Counted from the first letter of the stretch, positions 35,342 to 43,537 are shown. The stretch: 43,926 bases of DNA from CAZZEX01 sp964653285 (GCA_964653285.1 CAZZEX010000036.1:1-43926), one strand, 5' to 3'. Notes: a model not told the origin generated them from the sequence alone. Program-made: numbers and translations.

Positions 35342-35767
35342 ATGTTGATGCCAAAGCGAGTGAAGTATCGCAAACAGATGCGCGGCCGGATGAAGGGCAA
35401 GTCCACGCGCGGGACCGAGGTCGTGTTCGGGGAGTATGGATTGCAAGCCCTGGAGCCGGCGTGGATCACGGCGCGGCAAATCGAGGCAGCGCGGCGAGCA
35501 ATCGTGCACCATGTGCGACGGCGCGGGAAGTATTGGATTCGTATTTTCCCCGATAAGCCGGTCACGGCCAAGCCGGCCGAGACTCGTATGGGCAAGGGCA
35601 AAGGGTCGGTGGATCACTGGGTGGCCGTGGTCAAGCCGGGCCGCATCATGTTCGAACTGGGCGGTGTGTCTGAGGAGATGGCATGCGAGGCGATGCGTCT
35701 GGCATCCCATAAGCTGCCCATCAAGTGCCAGCTCGTGAAGCGCGAAGGAATCTTTGCTGGGGAATAG
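35342..35767 (+). CDS. rplP: 50S ribosomal protein L16
   Basis: 141 residues: MLMPKRVKYRKQMRGRMKGKSTRG, then RIFPDKPVTAKPAETRMGKGKGSVDHWVAVVKPGRIMFELGGV. It helps form the A-site tRNA-binding region. ATG 35342 follows GGAGAGGGAG; the next in-frame ATG is two codons on. Confidence 0.95.
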   Translation: MLMPKRVKYRKQMRGRMKGKSTRGTEVVFGEYGLQALEPAWITARQIEAARRAIVHHVRRRGKYWIRIFPDKPVTAKPAETRMGKGKGSVDHWVAVVKPGRIMFELGGVSEEMACEAMRLASHKLPIKCQLVKREGIFAGE

Positions 35768-35774
35768 GAGAAGC

Positions 35775-35993
35775 ATGCAGGCACGGGAGATTCGAACCTG
35801 GACTACGGAAGAGTTGCAAGGGCGGCTGGAGGATGCCTATCGGGAGCTCTTCGCTCTGCGCCGTGAATTGGCCATGGGGCGTCTGGAAGATCATAACCGG
35901 GTAGGGGCTGTGAGGCGTGACATTGCCCAGATGAAGACGATCCTTCGCGAGCGGGAGTTGGTCGCTGAGTTGGTTGAGGAGGCAGCACAGTGA
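35775..35993 (+). CDS. rpmC: 50S ribosomal protein L29
   Basis: 72 residues, a helical hairpin: MQAREIRTWTTEELQGRLEDAYRELFALRRELAMGRLEDHNRV. TAGGAG precedes the ATG. The stop overlaps the rpsQ start (GTGA). Confidence 0.92.
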   Translation: MQAREIRTWTTEELQGRLEDAYRELFALRRELAMGRLEDHNRVGAVRRDIAQMKTILRERELVAELVEEAAQ

Positions 35994-36280
35994 GGGAATG
36001 GCCCACTTCTACAAGGAGACATCTCGTTGGCAGCGTAGTGAGCGACAAGATGGACAAGACCGTGGTGGTACGGGTTGAGCGTCTGGTACGCCATCCGCGG
36101 TACGGCAAGGTATTGCGCCGGGCGAAGAAGTACAAGGCTCACGATGAGGGGAACGTCTGCTGCGTTGGTGACGTGGTGCGTATTGTCGAATCCCGCCCAC
36201 TGAGTCGTGAGAAGCGGTGGGTTGTGGAGGAGATATTGAAGCGACCAGAAGCTGGAGCAACGGCGGGGGTTGAGCAATGA
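35990..36280 (+). CDS. rpsQ: 30S ribosomal protein S17
   Basis: 96 residues: RRHLVGSVVSDKMDKTVVVRVERLVRHPRYGKVLRRAKKYKAHDE, then GDVVRIVESRPLSREKRWVV. The GTG start overlaps rpmC and the stop overlaps rplN (ATGA), so three genes are chained by translational coupling. Confidence 0.94.
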   Translation: MREWPTSTRRHLVGSVVSDKMDKTVVVRVERLVRHPRYGKVLRRAKKYKAHDEGNVCCVGDVVRIVESRPLSREKRWVVEEILKRPEAGATAGVEQ

Positions 36281-36648
36281 TCCAGCAGGAGAGCCGTCTG
36301 CGAGTGGCCGACAACACCGGGGCGCGGGAAGTCCTCGTCATCCGGGTGCTGGGCGGTTCCAAGCGACGGTACGGTGGAGTGGGTGACATTGTCGTAGCGA
36401 CCGTGAAGCAATCTACTCCAAAGGGGCAGGTGAAGAAAGGAGAGGTCGTACGGGCAGTGGTTGTGCGCACGGCGAAGGAGTACCGCCGTTCTGATGGCTC
36501 CAGCATCCGCTTCGACGATAATGCGGCGGTGATTCTGGATGGAGCAAGCCGGAACCCGAAAGGCACACGCATCTTCGGCCCGGTGGCCCGCGAGTTGCGG
36601 GAAAAGGGCTTCATGAAGATCGTTTCGCTGGCTCCTGAGGTGCTGTAG
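36277..36648 (+). CDS. rplN: 50S ribosomal protein L14
   Basis: 123 residues: MIQQESRLRVADNTGAREVLVIRVLGGSKRRYGGVGDIVVATVKQ, then RNPKGTRIFGPVARELREKGFMKIVSLAPEVL. The length and both termini are standard; it sits at the intersubunit bridge. Confidence 0.96.
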   Translation: MIQQESRLRVADNTGAREVLVIRVLGGSKRRYGGVGDIVVATVKQSTPKGQVKKGEVVRAVVVRTAKEYRRSDGSSIRFDDNAAVILDGASRNPKGTRIFGPVARELREKGFMKIVSLAPEVL

Positions 36649-36674
36649 AGGCGACAATTGAGGGAGTGTGCAGG

Positions 36675-37001
36675 GTGGGCAATCGAATCAAGAAGGGTGA
36701 TACTATAGAGGTCATTTCTGGCAACGATCAGGGCCTGCGGGGGACGGTACAGCGGGTATTGCCGAAGGCAAATCGTATCGTTGTCTCTGGGATCAACACT
36801 GTCAAGAAGCACCAGCGTCCCACCCGTGCCGGACGCAGCCAGGTTCAACCAGGCATCATAGAATTTGAGGCCCCGTTTCATATCTCTAACGTTATGCTGG
36901 TGTGCCCACGGTGTGATCAACGCACGCGTGTAAAGTTTACCTGGCAGGAGGATGGGCGTAAGGTGCGTGTATGTAAGAAGTGCGGTGAGGCAATTGACTA
37001 G
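36675..37001 (+). CDS. rplX: 50S ribosomal protein L24
   Basis: 108 residues. KOW motif: IKKGDTIEVISGNDQGLRGTVQRVLPKANRIVVSGINTVKKH. The C-terminal zinc-ribbon-like part has CPRC and CKKC. GTG 36675 is eight bases after AGGGAG; an in-frame GTG at 36666 is possible. Confidence 0.92.
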   Translation: MGNRIKKGDTIEVISGNDQGLRGTVQRVLPKANRIVVSGINTVKKHQRPTRAGRSQVQPGIIEFEAPFHISNVMLVCPRCDQRTRVKFTWQEDGRKVRVCKKCGEAID

Positions 37002-37038
37002 TAGCGGGTTTCCATACCTGGGGTAGGAAGGCAGACTG

Positions 37039-37584
37039 ATGCAGCGTTTGTATAGGCTTTACCGTGAGGAGGTCCGGCCCGAGCTGATGAAGGAGTTCGG
37101 GTATCGGAACATCATGGAGGTGCCGCACCTGCGGAAGATCGTGGTCAACGTGGGCGTGGGTGAGGCGCTGGAGAATGCTAAGGCACTGGATCACACGGTG
37201 CGGGACATCGCGACGATCACCGGGCAGCAGCCTGTGGTCACTCGGGCGCGTAAGTCCATCGCGAGTTTTAAGCTGCGGGAAGGTCGCGCCGTCGGCGTCA
37301 AGGTGACGCTGCGAGGAGAGCGCCTGTGGGCGTTTCTGGATCGGTTGTGCAACGTAGCGTTGGCGCGTCAACGTGACTTTCGTGGTGTTCCCGATACCTT
37401 CGATGGACACGGGAACTTCACACTGGGGTTGCGGGAGCAACTTGTGTTCCCTGAGATTGATTATGACTCGATTGATAAAATACGGGGCATGGAGATCAGC
37501 GTCGTTACCACAGCTCGTACAGACGAGGAGGGGCGGCGGCTGCTGGAGTTGTTGGGGATGCCGTTCCGCCGCAGGGGCGGGTGA
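37039..37584 (+). CDS. rplE: 50S ribosomal protein L5
   Basis: 181 residues: LMKEFGYRNIMEVPHLRKIVVNVGVGEA, QQPVVTRARKSIASFKLREG and GVPDTFDGHGNFTLGLREQLVFPEIDYD. It binds 5S rRNA. GGGGTAGGAAG precedes the ATG. Confidence 0.95.
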   Translation: MQRLYRLYREEVRPELMKEFGYRNIMEVPHLRKIVVNVGVGEALENAKALDHTVRDIATITGQQPVVTRARKSIASFKLREGRAVGVKVTLRGERLWAFLDRLCNVALARQRDFRGVPDTFDGHGNFTLGLREQLVFPEIDYDSIDKIRGMEISVVTTARTDEEGRRLLELLGMPFRRRGG

Positions 37585-37604
37585 CCTGGATTGGAGAAGC
37601 AAGT

Positions 37605-37787
37605 ATGACGAGAAAGTGTCTGCCGATTCGAGAGACGCGACGCAAGCATAAGGTGCAGGTGCGGAACCGTTGCAGGATATGCGGTCGGCCACGGGGTTAC
37701 ATCCGGCGCTTCCAGATGTGCCGTATCTGCTTCCGGGAGCGGGCTTTGAGGGGAGAAATCCCGGGCGTGGTCAAGTCGAGTTGGTGA
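37605..37787 (+). CDS. rpsN: 30S ribosomal protein S14, zinc type
   Basis: 60 residues, the short zinc-binding form: CRICGRPRGYIRRFQMCRICFRERALRGEIPGVVKSSW with CxxC and CxxC ligand pairs. The N-terminus (MTRKCLPIRETRRKHKVQVRN) differs from the usual AKKSLI type. TTGGAGAAGC precedes the ATG. Confidence 0.93.
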   Translation: MTRKCLPIRETRRKHKVQVRNRCRICGRPRGYIRRFQMCRICFRERALRGEIPGVVKSSW

Positions 37788-37812
37788 GCAAACGGGAGCG
37801 AGGTTTCTTTTG

Positions 37813-38220
37813 ATGACGACATCCGATCCAATAGCCGATATGTTGACGCGCATTCGTAACGCCTTAGTGGTGGGACATCCAGGTGTGCGTGTGCCTTCGT
37901 CCAAGATCAAGGTGGCGATGGCCAAGATTTTGAAGAACGAGGGGTTCATTAAGGATTATTATGTGACGAATGAGCGCCCACATCCACAACTGGTTATCGG
38001 GCTTAAGTACGTGGGCGAGAGGAAGGAGCGTCACCCGGTAATCACGGGGCTGAAGCGTGTTAGTAAGCCAGGACGCCGCGTCTACACGCGCGCATCGGAG
38101 ATACCGTGGGTGCGAAGCGGCATGGGCATCGCTATTCTCTCGACGCCCAAGGGGGTGTTGACGGGACAGCAGGCCCGCCGTCTGGGTGTGGGTGGTGAAG
38201 TGCTATGCCACGTGTGGTAG
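37813..38220 (+). CDS. rpsH: 30S ribosomal protein S8
   Basis: 135 residues: DPIADMLTRIRNALVVGHPGVRVPSSKIKVAMAKILKNEGFI and the C-terminal SGMGIAILSTPKGVLTGQQARRLGVGGEVLCHVW. In other bacteria S8 represses the spc operon by binding the rplE region of its mRNA. ATG 37813 is preceded by a TTG. Confidence 0.95.
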   Translation: MTTSDPIADMLTRIRNALVVGHPGVRVPSSKIKVAMAKILKNEGFIKDYYVTNERPHPQLVIGLKYVGERKERHPVITGLKRVSKPGRRVYTRASEIPWVRSGMGIAILSTPKGVLTGQQARRLGVGGEVLCHVW

Positions 38221-38242
38221 GTGCTGATGGAGGAGGCAGGTA

Positions 38243-38791
38243 GTGTCACGGATTGGCTATATGCCTATCCCTGTACCCGAGGGGGTAAGGGTTGATATTC
38301 AAGGTAGCCATGTGGCGGTGACAGGGCCCAAGGGGAGCCTTTCCCGCGAGTTCCACCCGGATATGGAGATTGTACTGGAGGACGTCCGGTTGAGGGTGCA
38401 TCGTCCGACCGATCAACGGCACCATAAGGCGTTGCATGGTACGACGCGGGCGCTGCTGAATAACATGGTGATCGGCGTGACGCAGGGTTTCCAGAAGCGG
38501 TTGGAAGTCCAGGGGGTCGGGTATCGGGTGGATTTGCAGGGAGATGGGAGTCTGCTGCTACAATTAGGCTTCTCTCACCCGGTGCGCATTGCCCTGCCCG
38601 AGGGGATTCAGTTTGAGGTTGAGCCCCGCTCAAAGGTGATCACGGTGAGCGGGGTTGATAAAGAGTTGGTGGGGCAAGTAGCGGCGGAGATCCGTGCCTG
38701 GCGGCCACCGGAACCCTATAAAGGCAAAGGCATCCGTTATGTTGGCGAGTACGTTCGCCGCAAGGCCGGCAAGGCCGGTAAGATTGATTAG
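38243..38791 (+). CDS. rplF: 50S ribosomal protein L6
   Basis: 182 residues: SRIGYMPIPVPEGVRVDIQGSHVAVTGPKGSLSRE, GVTQGFQKRLEVQGVGYR and PEPYKGKGIRYVGEYVRRKAGKA. It has a GTG start behind GGAGGCAGG. An unusual structured spacer separates it from rplR. Confidence 0.95.
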   Translation: MSRIGYMPIPVPEGVRVDIQGSHVAVTGPKGSLSREFHPDMEIVLEDVRLRVHRPTDQRHHKALHGTTRALLNNMVIGVTQGFQKRLEVQGVGYRVDLQGDGSLLLQLGFSHPVRIALPEGIQFEVEPRSKVITVSGVDKELVGQVAAEIRAWRPPEPYKGKGIRYVGEYVRRKAGKAGKID

Positions 38792-38794
38792 TGC

Positions 38795-38876
38795 CTGTCC
38801 GAAAATGCTCCGCCCGGTCTCTGACCGAGCCGGGGGGCGGCCGGGGACCGGCCCCAGCGACTGTCCGGATAGGCTC
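38795..38876 (+). repeat. GC-rich hairpins between 16-bp direct repeats inside the spc operon
   Basis: CTGTCCGAAAATGCTC (38795-38810) and CTGTCCGGATAGGCTC (38861-38876) match at 13 of 16 positions. Between them are hairpins CGGTC-TCT-GACCG (38815-38827) and GGCCGG-GGA-CCGGCC (38839-38853). No coding frame. It looks like a small inserted repeat element or an mRNA-processing/attenuation site between rplF and rplR. Confidence 0.55.
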
Positions 38877-38901
38877 TCAGTCGGTGGATTGAGGTTGAGA
38901 T

Positions 38902-39267
38902 ATGCCAAAGATTGATCGTCGAGTGGCCCGTCTGCGGCGGCATAGACGTGTACGGAAGCGCGTGGTTGGGACGCCAGAGCGACCACGGTTGAATGTTTTT
39001 CGCAGCCTGCGTCACATCTACGCTCAAGTGATTGATGATAGCCAGGGGCACACGCTGGTTTTCGCTTCGACCATTGATCCAGAGGTGAAAGCGCAACTCC
39101 AGGGGTTGACGAAGACTGAGCAGGCGCGCGTGGTGGGCGAGGTGTTGGCGGGGCGTGCGTTGAGCCGTGGCATCAAGATAGTGGTCTTTGACCGCGGTGG
39201 GTATAAGTATCATGGCCGGGTGAAGGCTCTGGCGGACGCAGTCCGTGAGGGCGGGCTCGAGTTTTGA
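38902..39267 (+). CDS. rplR: 50S ribosomal protein L18
   Basis: 121 residues: RRVRKRVVGTPERPRLNVFRSLRHIYAQVIDDSQGHTLVFAST, then KIVVFDRGGYKYHGRVKALADAVREGGLEF. It binds 5S rRNA with L5. It follows the structured spacer at 38795-38876. Confidence 0.95.
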   Translation: MPKIDRRVARLRRHRRVRKRVVGTPERPRLNVFRSLRHIYAQVIDDSQGHTLVFASTIDPEVKAQLQGLTKTEQARVVGEVLAGRALSRGIKIVVFDRGGYKYHGRVKALADAVREGGLEF

Positions 39268-39289
39268 GGCGCAACGGAACGGAGGCAGA

Positions 39290-39829
39290 ATGGCCAGAGG
39301 GAGCATACCGAATCGCAAGGTCTTCCAAGAGCGAGAGGAACTGGACGAGCGCGTTGTAGACATCACGAGGGTCGCGAAGGTTGTTAAGGGTGGTCGTCGT
39401 TTTGGCTTCCGCGTCGTGGGGGTAGTGGGCGACAACCGTGGGCAGGTCGGCATTGGGATCGGCAAGGCGCGCGGTGTGCCCGATGCGATTCGTAAGGCGA
39501 CGGAACGGGCACGGCGCAGCATGCGGCCTGTGGCGCTGGTGCAGACTACGATTCCGCACGAGGTAGTCGGGCAATGCGGCGGCGCGAAGGTGCTGCTTAA
39601 GCCGGCCGCACCGGGCACAGGTGTGATCGCTGCAGGAGGTGTGCGTGCCGTGTTGGAGGCGGCGGGCATACGCGATGTGCTTACGAAATCGCAGGGCAGT
39701 TCTAATGTTCTCAACGTGGTGCGGGCGACGATGGATGGCCTGGCGCAACTGCGTCGTGTAGAGGATGTGGCCCGTGAGCGTGGTGTGCCTGAGGTCAGAG
39801 TGATGCCGTTTTGGAGGCGAGGGCGATGA
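39290..39829 (+). CDS. rpsE: 30S ribosomal protein S5
   Basis: 179 residues: ELDERVVDITRVAKVVKGGRRFGFRVVGVVGDNRGQVGIGIGKA, GGAKVLLKPAAPGTGVIAAGGVRAVLEAAGI and GSSNVLNVVRATMDGL. GGAGGCAGA precedes the ATG. The stop overlaps rpmD (ATGA). Confidence 0.95.
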   Translation: MARGSIPNRKVFQEREELDERVVDITRVAKVVKGGRRFGFRVVGVVGDNRGQVGIGIGKARGVPDAIRKATERARRSMRPVALVQTTIPHEVVGQCGGAKVLLKPAAPGTGVIAAGGVRAVLEAAGIRDVLTKSQGSSNVLNVVRATMDGLAQLRRVEDVARERGVPEVRVMPFWRRGR

Positions 39830-40029
39830 GCGCTGCGAAGAAGAAGGACAGACTGTTGCGCATTACGCTTACGAAAAGTCCGATTGGGTATTCCTATCGG
39901 CAGAAGCGGACGGTGCGGGCGCTGGGTCTGCGACGGATGCATCAGACGGTGGAGCAAAAGGATACACCGGTTGCCCGAGGTATGATCGCTAAGGTGAAGC
40001 ACCTGGTGACGGTGGAAGAAGTGGATTAG
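39826..40029 (+). CDS. rpmD: 50S ribosomal protein L30
   Basis: 67 residues: LRITLTKSPIGYSYRQKRTVRALGLRRMHQTVEQKDTPVARGMIAKVKHLVTVEEVD. It starts at ATG 39826 overlapping the rpsE stop. Confidence 0.93.
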   Translation: MSAAKKKDRLLRITLTKSPIGYSYRQKRTVRALGLRRMHQTVEQKDTPVARGMIAKVKHLVTVEEVD

Positions 40030-40049
40030 TTGGTTGGTGGGGGTGAAGG

Positions 40050-40529
40050 GTGAAGCCACATGAATTGAAGCCCGCTGAAGGAGCGGTGAAGAAACGTAGG
40101 CGTGTTGGGCGAGGCATCGCTGCCGGGCGGGGTAAGACTGCTGGACGCGGCACGAAAGGCCAGAAGGCTCGCAGCGGCGGTGGCGTGCGGCCTTACTTCG
40201 AGGGCGGTCAGTTGCCACTGGTGCGGAAGATCCCGTTCGCACGGGGTGTGGGCTTCCGCGATCCGTGGCGTGTCCGATTCACGCCGATTAACCTGGGGCG
40301 GCTCACAGTTTTCCAGCAGGGAGCCGAGGTCACGCCAGAGACGCTGGTCGAGGCGGGCATCATCAAGCGTGCGGATGAGTTGGTGGTTGTTCTGGGACGC
40401 GGAGAACTGAAGCACCCGCTCACGGTGAAGGCGCACCGGTTTTCGGCCAGCGCACGGGCCAAGATTGAGGCGGCCGGGGGAGTGGTAGAGGAACTGCCCT
40501 GGCGACGAGGCGGCTATCGAACGCGGTAG
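40050..40529 (+). CDS. rplO: 50S ribosomal protein L15
   Basis: 159 residues: LKPAEGAVKKRRRVGRGIAAGRGKTAGRGTKGQKARSGGGVRPYFEGGQLPL and the C-terminal SARAKIEAAGGVVEELP. It has a GTG start; the weak site GGGGGTG lies upstream. Confidence 0.95.
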   Translation: MKPHELKPAEGAVKKRRRVGRGIAAGRGKTAGRGTKGQKARSGGGVRPYFEGGQLPLVRKIPFARGVGFRDPWRVRFTPINLGRLTVFQQGAEVTPETLVEAGIIKRADELVVVLGRGELKHPLTVKAHRFSASARAKIEAAGGVVEELPWRRGGYRTR

Positions 40530-40585
40530 AGCGCGGATTGCGGGATAACTACAGATTTGGATGGTAATGGATTGGGAGTGAGGTG

Positions 40586-41923
40586 ATGATTCAAGCCCTG
40601 CGGAATGCCATGACTTTGCCCGATCTGCGGCGTAAGTTATTGTATACGTTGCTGATTCTCGTCCTTTTCCGGCTGGCGGCACATGTGCCGGTGCCGGGGG
40701 TGGATCAGGGGGCTCTGGGGCAGTTACTGGCGGGTACAGGTGGTGCCAGTCAGTTGTTCAACGTTCTCGACATGCTCTCCGGCGGGGCGGTGGCCAATTT
40801 CTCGGTTATGGCGAACGGCGTCTCTCCATACATTACCGCTACCATCATCTTTCAGTTGCTGACCCCGATCATCCCAAAGTTAGAGCGGCTGGCCGAGGAA
40901 GGAGAAGTCGGTCGGCGGAAGATCAATCAGTGGACCTACTACATAACCGTTCCATTGGCAATGCTCCAGGCTTTTGCGCAGGCCCAGGGTTTCAACCGTT
41001 TTGGCAGTTCTCCCATTTTGCCCCACTTCGGCTTCAGCCGACCGGAGGACATCTTGCCTACCATTTCAGTGTTGGTGGCGATGACGGCTGGCACGATGTT
41101 CGCCGTCTGGCTAGGAGAGTTGATCACCGAGCAGGGCATTGGTAACGGACTTTCGCTGATCATCTTCGGCGGCATCGTGTCCAGAGTGCCGCAGCACGTA
41201 GTGCGCATCTGGACTCAGGCTCAAGCGATGGAAGGTGGGGGCGTCGGGATGGGCGTGTTGATGCTGAGTATTTTCCTGGTTATCACGGCTATCACGATGT
41301 TTGTGATTGTAGTGATACAAGAAGGGCAGCGACGGATCCCGGTGCGATATGGTAAGAAGGTGCGGGGCAGCAAGGTGTACGCTGGTGGGAGAACATACAT
41401 CCCGTTGCGGATCAACACGGCCGGCATGATCCCGCTGATCTTTGCCCAGTCCATTCTCACCTTCCCGGCGGTGATTGCGCAGTTCTTCGTCGGCAGTGAG
41501 AATGCCGGGGTGTCCCAGTTTTCCCGGGGGGTGATGGACTTCTTTGGTGGGCAGAGTCCGTGGTACGGTCTGCTTTACTTCCTGGCGGTTGTGGGGGCCA
41601 CCTATTTCTACACTGATATAATGGTTCAGCAGCAGGATTTGCCGGGCACGCTGAAACGACAGGGGGGCCACATTCCAGGGACCCAGCCGGGTAAGAAAAC
41701 TGCCGATTACATCAACTTCGTCTACCGGCGTATCACGCTGGTAGGGGCGCTCTTCCTGGGCGGTGTGGCGGTGTTACCCTTTATCGTAGACCTGTTCTTA
41801 CAAACGAGTGTACTGCTCATCACCTCTGCTGGCATGCTGATCGTGGTCGGTGTGGTGCTGGATACGGTGCGCCAGTTGGAGGCCCAGCTCTTGATGCGCC
41901 ACTACGAAGGGTTCATCAAGTAA
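40586..41923 (+). CDS. secY: Preprotein translocase subunit SecY
   Basis: 445 residues with about ten membrane helices, forming the protein-conducting channel. It shows LPDLRRKLLYTLLILVLFRLAAHVPVPGVD, the plug region after LDMLSGGAVANFSVMANGVSPYITATIIFQLL, the cytoplasmic loop RRIPVRYGKKVRG, and ETGKKTAD-like PGKKTADYINFVYRRITLVGA. The start is ATG 40586 (GTG 40583 adjoins), behind GGAGTGAGG. adk would normally follow; only its remnant does. Confidence 0.96.
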   Translation: MIQALRNAMTLPDLRRKLLYTLLILVLFRLAAHVPVPGVDQGALGQLLAGTGGASQLFNVLDMLSGGAVANFSVMANGVSPYITATIIFQLLTPIIPKLERLAEEGEVGRRKINQWTYYITVPLAMLQAFAQAQGFNRFGSSPILPHFGFSRPEDILPTISVLVAMTAGTMFAVWLGELITEQGIGNGLSLIIFGGIVSRVPQHVVRIWTQAQAMEGGGVGMGVLMLSIFLVITAITMFVIVVIQEGQRRIPVRYGKKVRGSKVYAGGRTYIPLRINTAGMIPLIFAQSILTFPAVIAQFFVGSENAGVSQFSRGVMDFFGGQSPWYGLLYFLAVVGATYFYTDIMVQQQDLPGTLKRQGGHIPGTQPGKKTADYINFVYRRITLVGALFLGGVAVLPFIVDLFLQTSVLLITSAGMLIVVGVVLDTVRQLEAQLLMRHYEGFIK

Positions 41924-41924
41924 G

Positions 41925-42107
41925 GTGTGTGTGGGCTACTTCGTCGTGCTATTGGGTCCGTCAGACGCAGGCAAGGGGACATAGGCAGAGTTGCTGACCG
42001 TTGGTTACTATTTCGTTAAGAGCCTGTTGGTCGCTGTCAACGGAGAACAGACGATTGAGAACGTGCAGGACAACCTACGGGCGATCGTGGAAGCAGCCAG
42101 GAAGTAG
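41925..42107 (+). pseudogene. adk: Adenylate kinase fossil: amber-interrupted P-loop plus C-terminal tail
   Basis: Immediately after secY one continuous frame reads YFVVLLGPSDAGKGT, then TAG where adk has Gln (GKGTQAE), then AELLT. After a jump it resumes with the Adk C-terminus, YYFVKSLLVAVNGEQTIENV then QDNLRAIVEAARK and a stop. Everything between is gone: the AMP-binding domain, the lid and roughly 150 codons. It holds adk's normal slot between secY and map. It cannot make a working kinase, so this is a pseudogene; adenylate kinase must be supplied elsewhere if the genome has one. Confidence 0.85.
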
Positions 42108-42110
42108 TGA

Positions 42111-42872
42111 TTGATTACTTTGAAGTCAGCAGCCGAGATTGACAAGATGCGCCGGTCCGCCCGGATCGTGGCCGAGGTGCTGGAGAGGATGCGGGAGTGG
42201 GTCGCGCCGGGTGTGACGACGGCGGAGCTGGATAAGTTGGCGGAAACGGTGATCCGCAAGTACAACGCCATTCCGTCGTTCAAGGGGTATCCACCCGGCA
42301 GCGCTTGTCCTTTTCCGGCCAGTATCTGCACCTCGGTGAACGAGGAACTGGTACACGGTATTCCGGGCCCACGTGTGTTGCGGAAAGGGGACATTATCAG
42401 CATAGATGTCGGGGTTATACTGGACGGTTACCACGGCGATGCGGCGATCACGTTGCCGGTGGGGGAGATCAGCCTGGAGGCACAGAGGCTGCTGGAGGTA
42501 ACCGAAGGTGCGCTTTATGCAGGGATAGCCGCTGCCAGGGTGGGCAATCGTTCCGGTGACATCTCCGCTGCTATCCAGTCCTACGTGGAGAGTCGCGGAT
42601 ATGACGTCGTGCGGGAGTATACGGGTCACGGCATCGGGCGGAAAATGCACGAGGATCCACAGGTACCCAACTATGGCCAACCAGGAAAAGGTGTGCGCTT
42701 GCGTAAGGGGATGACCGTGGCGCTGGAACCGATGGTGTTGACCGGAGATAGTTGTGTGAAGGTGCTGGACGACCATTGGACTGTGGTTTCGTGCGATGGG
42801 GAATTGACAGCCCATTTTGAGCATGACATTGCCATCACCGATGGCGATGCAGAGATTCTGTCACGACTGTAG
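42111..42872 (+). CDS. map: Methionine aminopeptidase, type I
   Basis: 253 residues. It removes the initiator Met from nascent proteins. Metal ligands are visible: Asp in IDVGVILDGYHGDAAIT (both Asp residues), His in GHGIGRKMHEDP, Glu in ALEPM and Glu in FEHDIAI. The start is TTG 42111, three bases after the adk-remnant stop, with AGGAAG inside that remnant as its ribosome site. No in-frame ATG occurs before residue 13 (KMRRSAR). Confidence 0.93.
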   Translation: MITLKSAAEIDKMRRSARIVAEVLERMREWVAPGVTTAELDKLAETVIRKYNAIPSFKGYPPGSACPFPASICTSVNEELVHGIPGPRVLRKGDIISIDVGVILDGYHGDAAITLPVGEISLEAQRLLEVTEGALYAGIAAARVGNRSGDISAAIQSYVESRGYDVVREYTGHGIGRKMHEDPQVPNYGQPGKGVRLRKGMTVALEPMVLTGDSCVKVLDDHWTVVSCDGELTAHFEHDIAITDGDAEILSRL

Positions 42873-42909
42873 GCAAGTGAATGGGTATCAGGCAGGGAGG
42901 TATGATGTG

Positions 42910-43023
42910 ATGAAGGTGTCGCCCTCAGTGAAGCGGCGCTGTCCGAAGTGCAAGATTATTCGGCGGCGGGGAGTGGTACGAGTGATTTGCGAAAATCCAA
43001 AGCACAAGCAACGCCAGGGATGA
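42910..43023 (+). CDS. rpmJ: 50S ribosomal protein L36
   Basis: 37 residues: MKVSPSVKRRCPKCKIIRRRGVVRVICENPKHKQRQG, the zinc form with C, C, C and H ligands. GGGAGG lies nine bases before ATG 42910. infA, normally between map and rpmJ, is absent: only 37 bases separate the two genes. Confidence 0.95.
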   Translation: MKVSPSVKRRCPKCKIIRRRGVVRVICENPKHKQRQG

Positions 43024-43062
43024 CTTCAAATCTCAAATCTCAAATCGCAAGGCCCAGGGGTC
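43024..43062. repeat. Short tandem repeat spacer
   Basis: CAAATCT-type heptamers repeat three times just after rpmJ (about 43027-43047). No gene or clear signal. Confidence 0.5.
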
Positions 43063-43111
43063 TAAGGCTTGATTGGGGTTTGGTCATTGGGATTTCTGAC
43101 CGGAGGGAAGT

Positions 43112-43501
43112 ATGGCGCGTATTGCAGGGGTAGACTTACCACGGAACAAGCGGGTGGAAATCGGACTGACGTATATTTACGGCATTGGGCGTAGCCTGAG
43201 TGGTGAGATTCTGCGCAAGGCCGGGGTAGATCCCGATGCACGGGTCAGGGATCTGACGGAGTCTGAGGTCACTGCGCTGCGCGAGGTTATTGATCGTGAG
43301 TGCCAGGTCGAGGGTGACTTGAGGCGTGAAGTGCAGATGAACATCAGGCGCCTGATAGATATTGGCTGCTATCGGGGTCTGCGTCACCGCCGCAATCTAC
43401 CTGTGCGCGGTCAGCGTACGCGGACGAACGCTCGCACCAAGCGCGGTCCCAAGAAGACAGTACCTGGCCGCGGACGGCGGCGTGGAATGAAGAAGAAGTA
43501 G
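43112..43501 (+). CDS. rpsM: 30S ribosomal protein S13
   Basis: 129 residues: MARIAGVDLPRNKRVEIGLTYIYGIGRSLSGEILRKAGVDPDARVRDLTESEV, then LRHRRNLPVRGQRTRTNARTKRGPKKTVPGRGRRRGMKKK. GGAGGGAAG precedes the ATG. It sits in the subunit head and contacts L5. Confidence 0.96.
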   Translation: MARIAGVDLPRNKRVEIGLTYIYGIGRSLSGEILRKAGVDPDARVRDLTESEVTALREVIDRECQVEGDLRREVQMNIRRLIDIGCYRGLRHRRNLPVRGQRTRTNARTKRGPKKTVPGRGRRRGMKKK

Positions 43502-43537
43502 TCGCAGGCAGGTCTGCAAACAAATGTGGGAGGGGTG

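Noticed and set aside
38788..40242. A 484-codon minus-strand frame across rplR, rpsE and rpmD
   Set aside because: Same reasoning: antisense to certain genes, Arg/Ser/Pro-rich, no domain.
41982..41984. Amber codon in the adk remnant as stop-codon recoding (readthrough or pyrrolysine)
   Set aside because: Even with readthrough the product lacks the AMP-binding and lid domains, so recoding would not make a functional kinase.
43024..43050. Tandem CAAATCT repeats as a CRISPR start
   Set aside because: Units are 7 bases with no spacers and only three copies.
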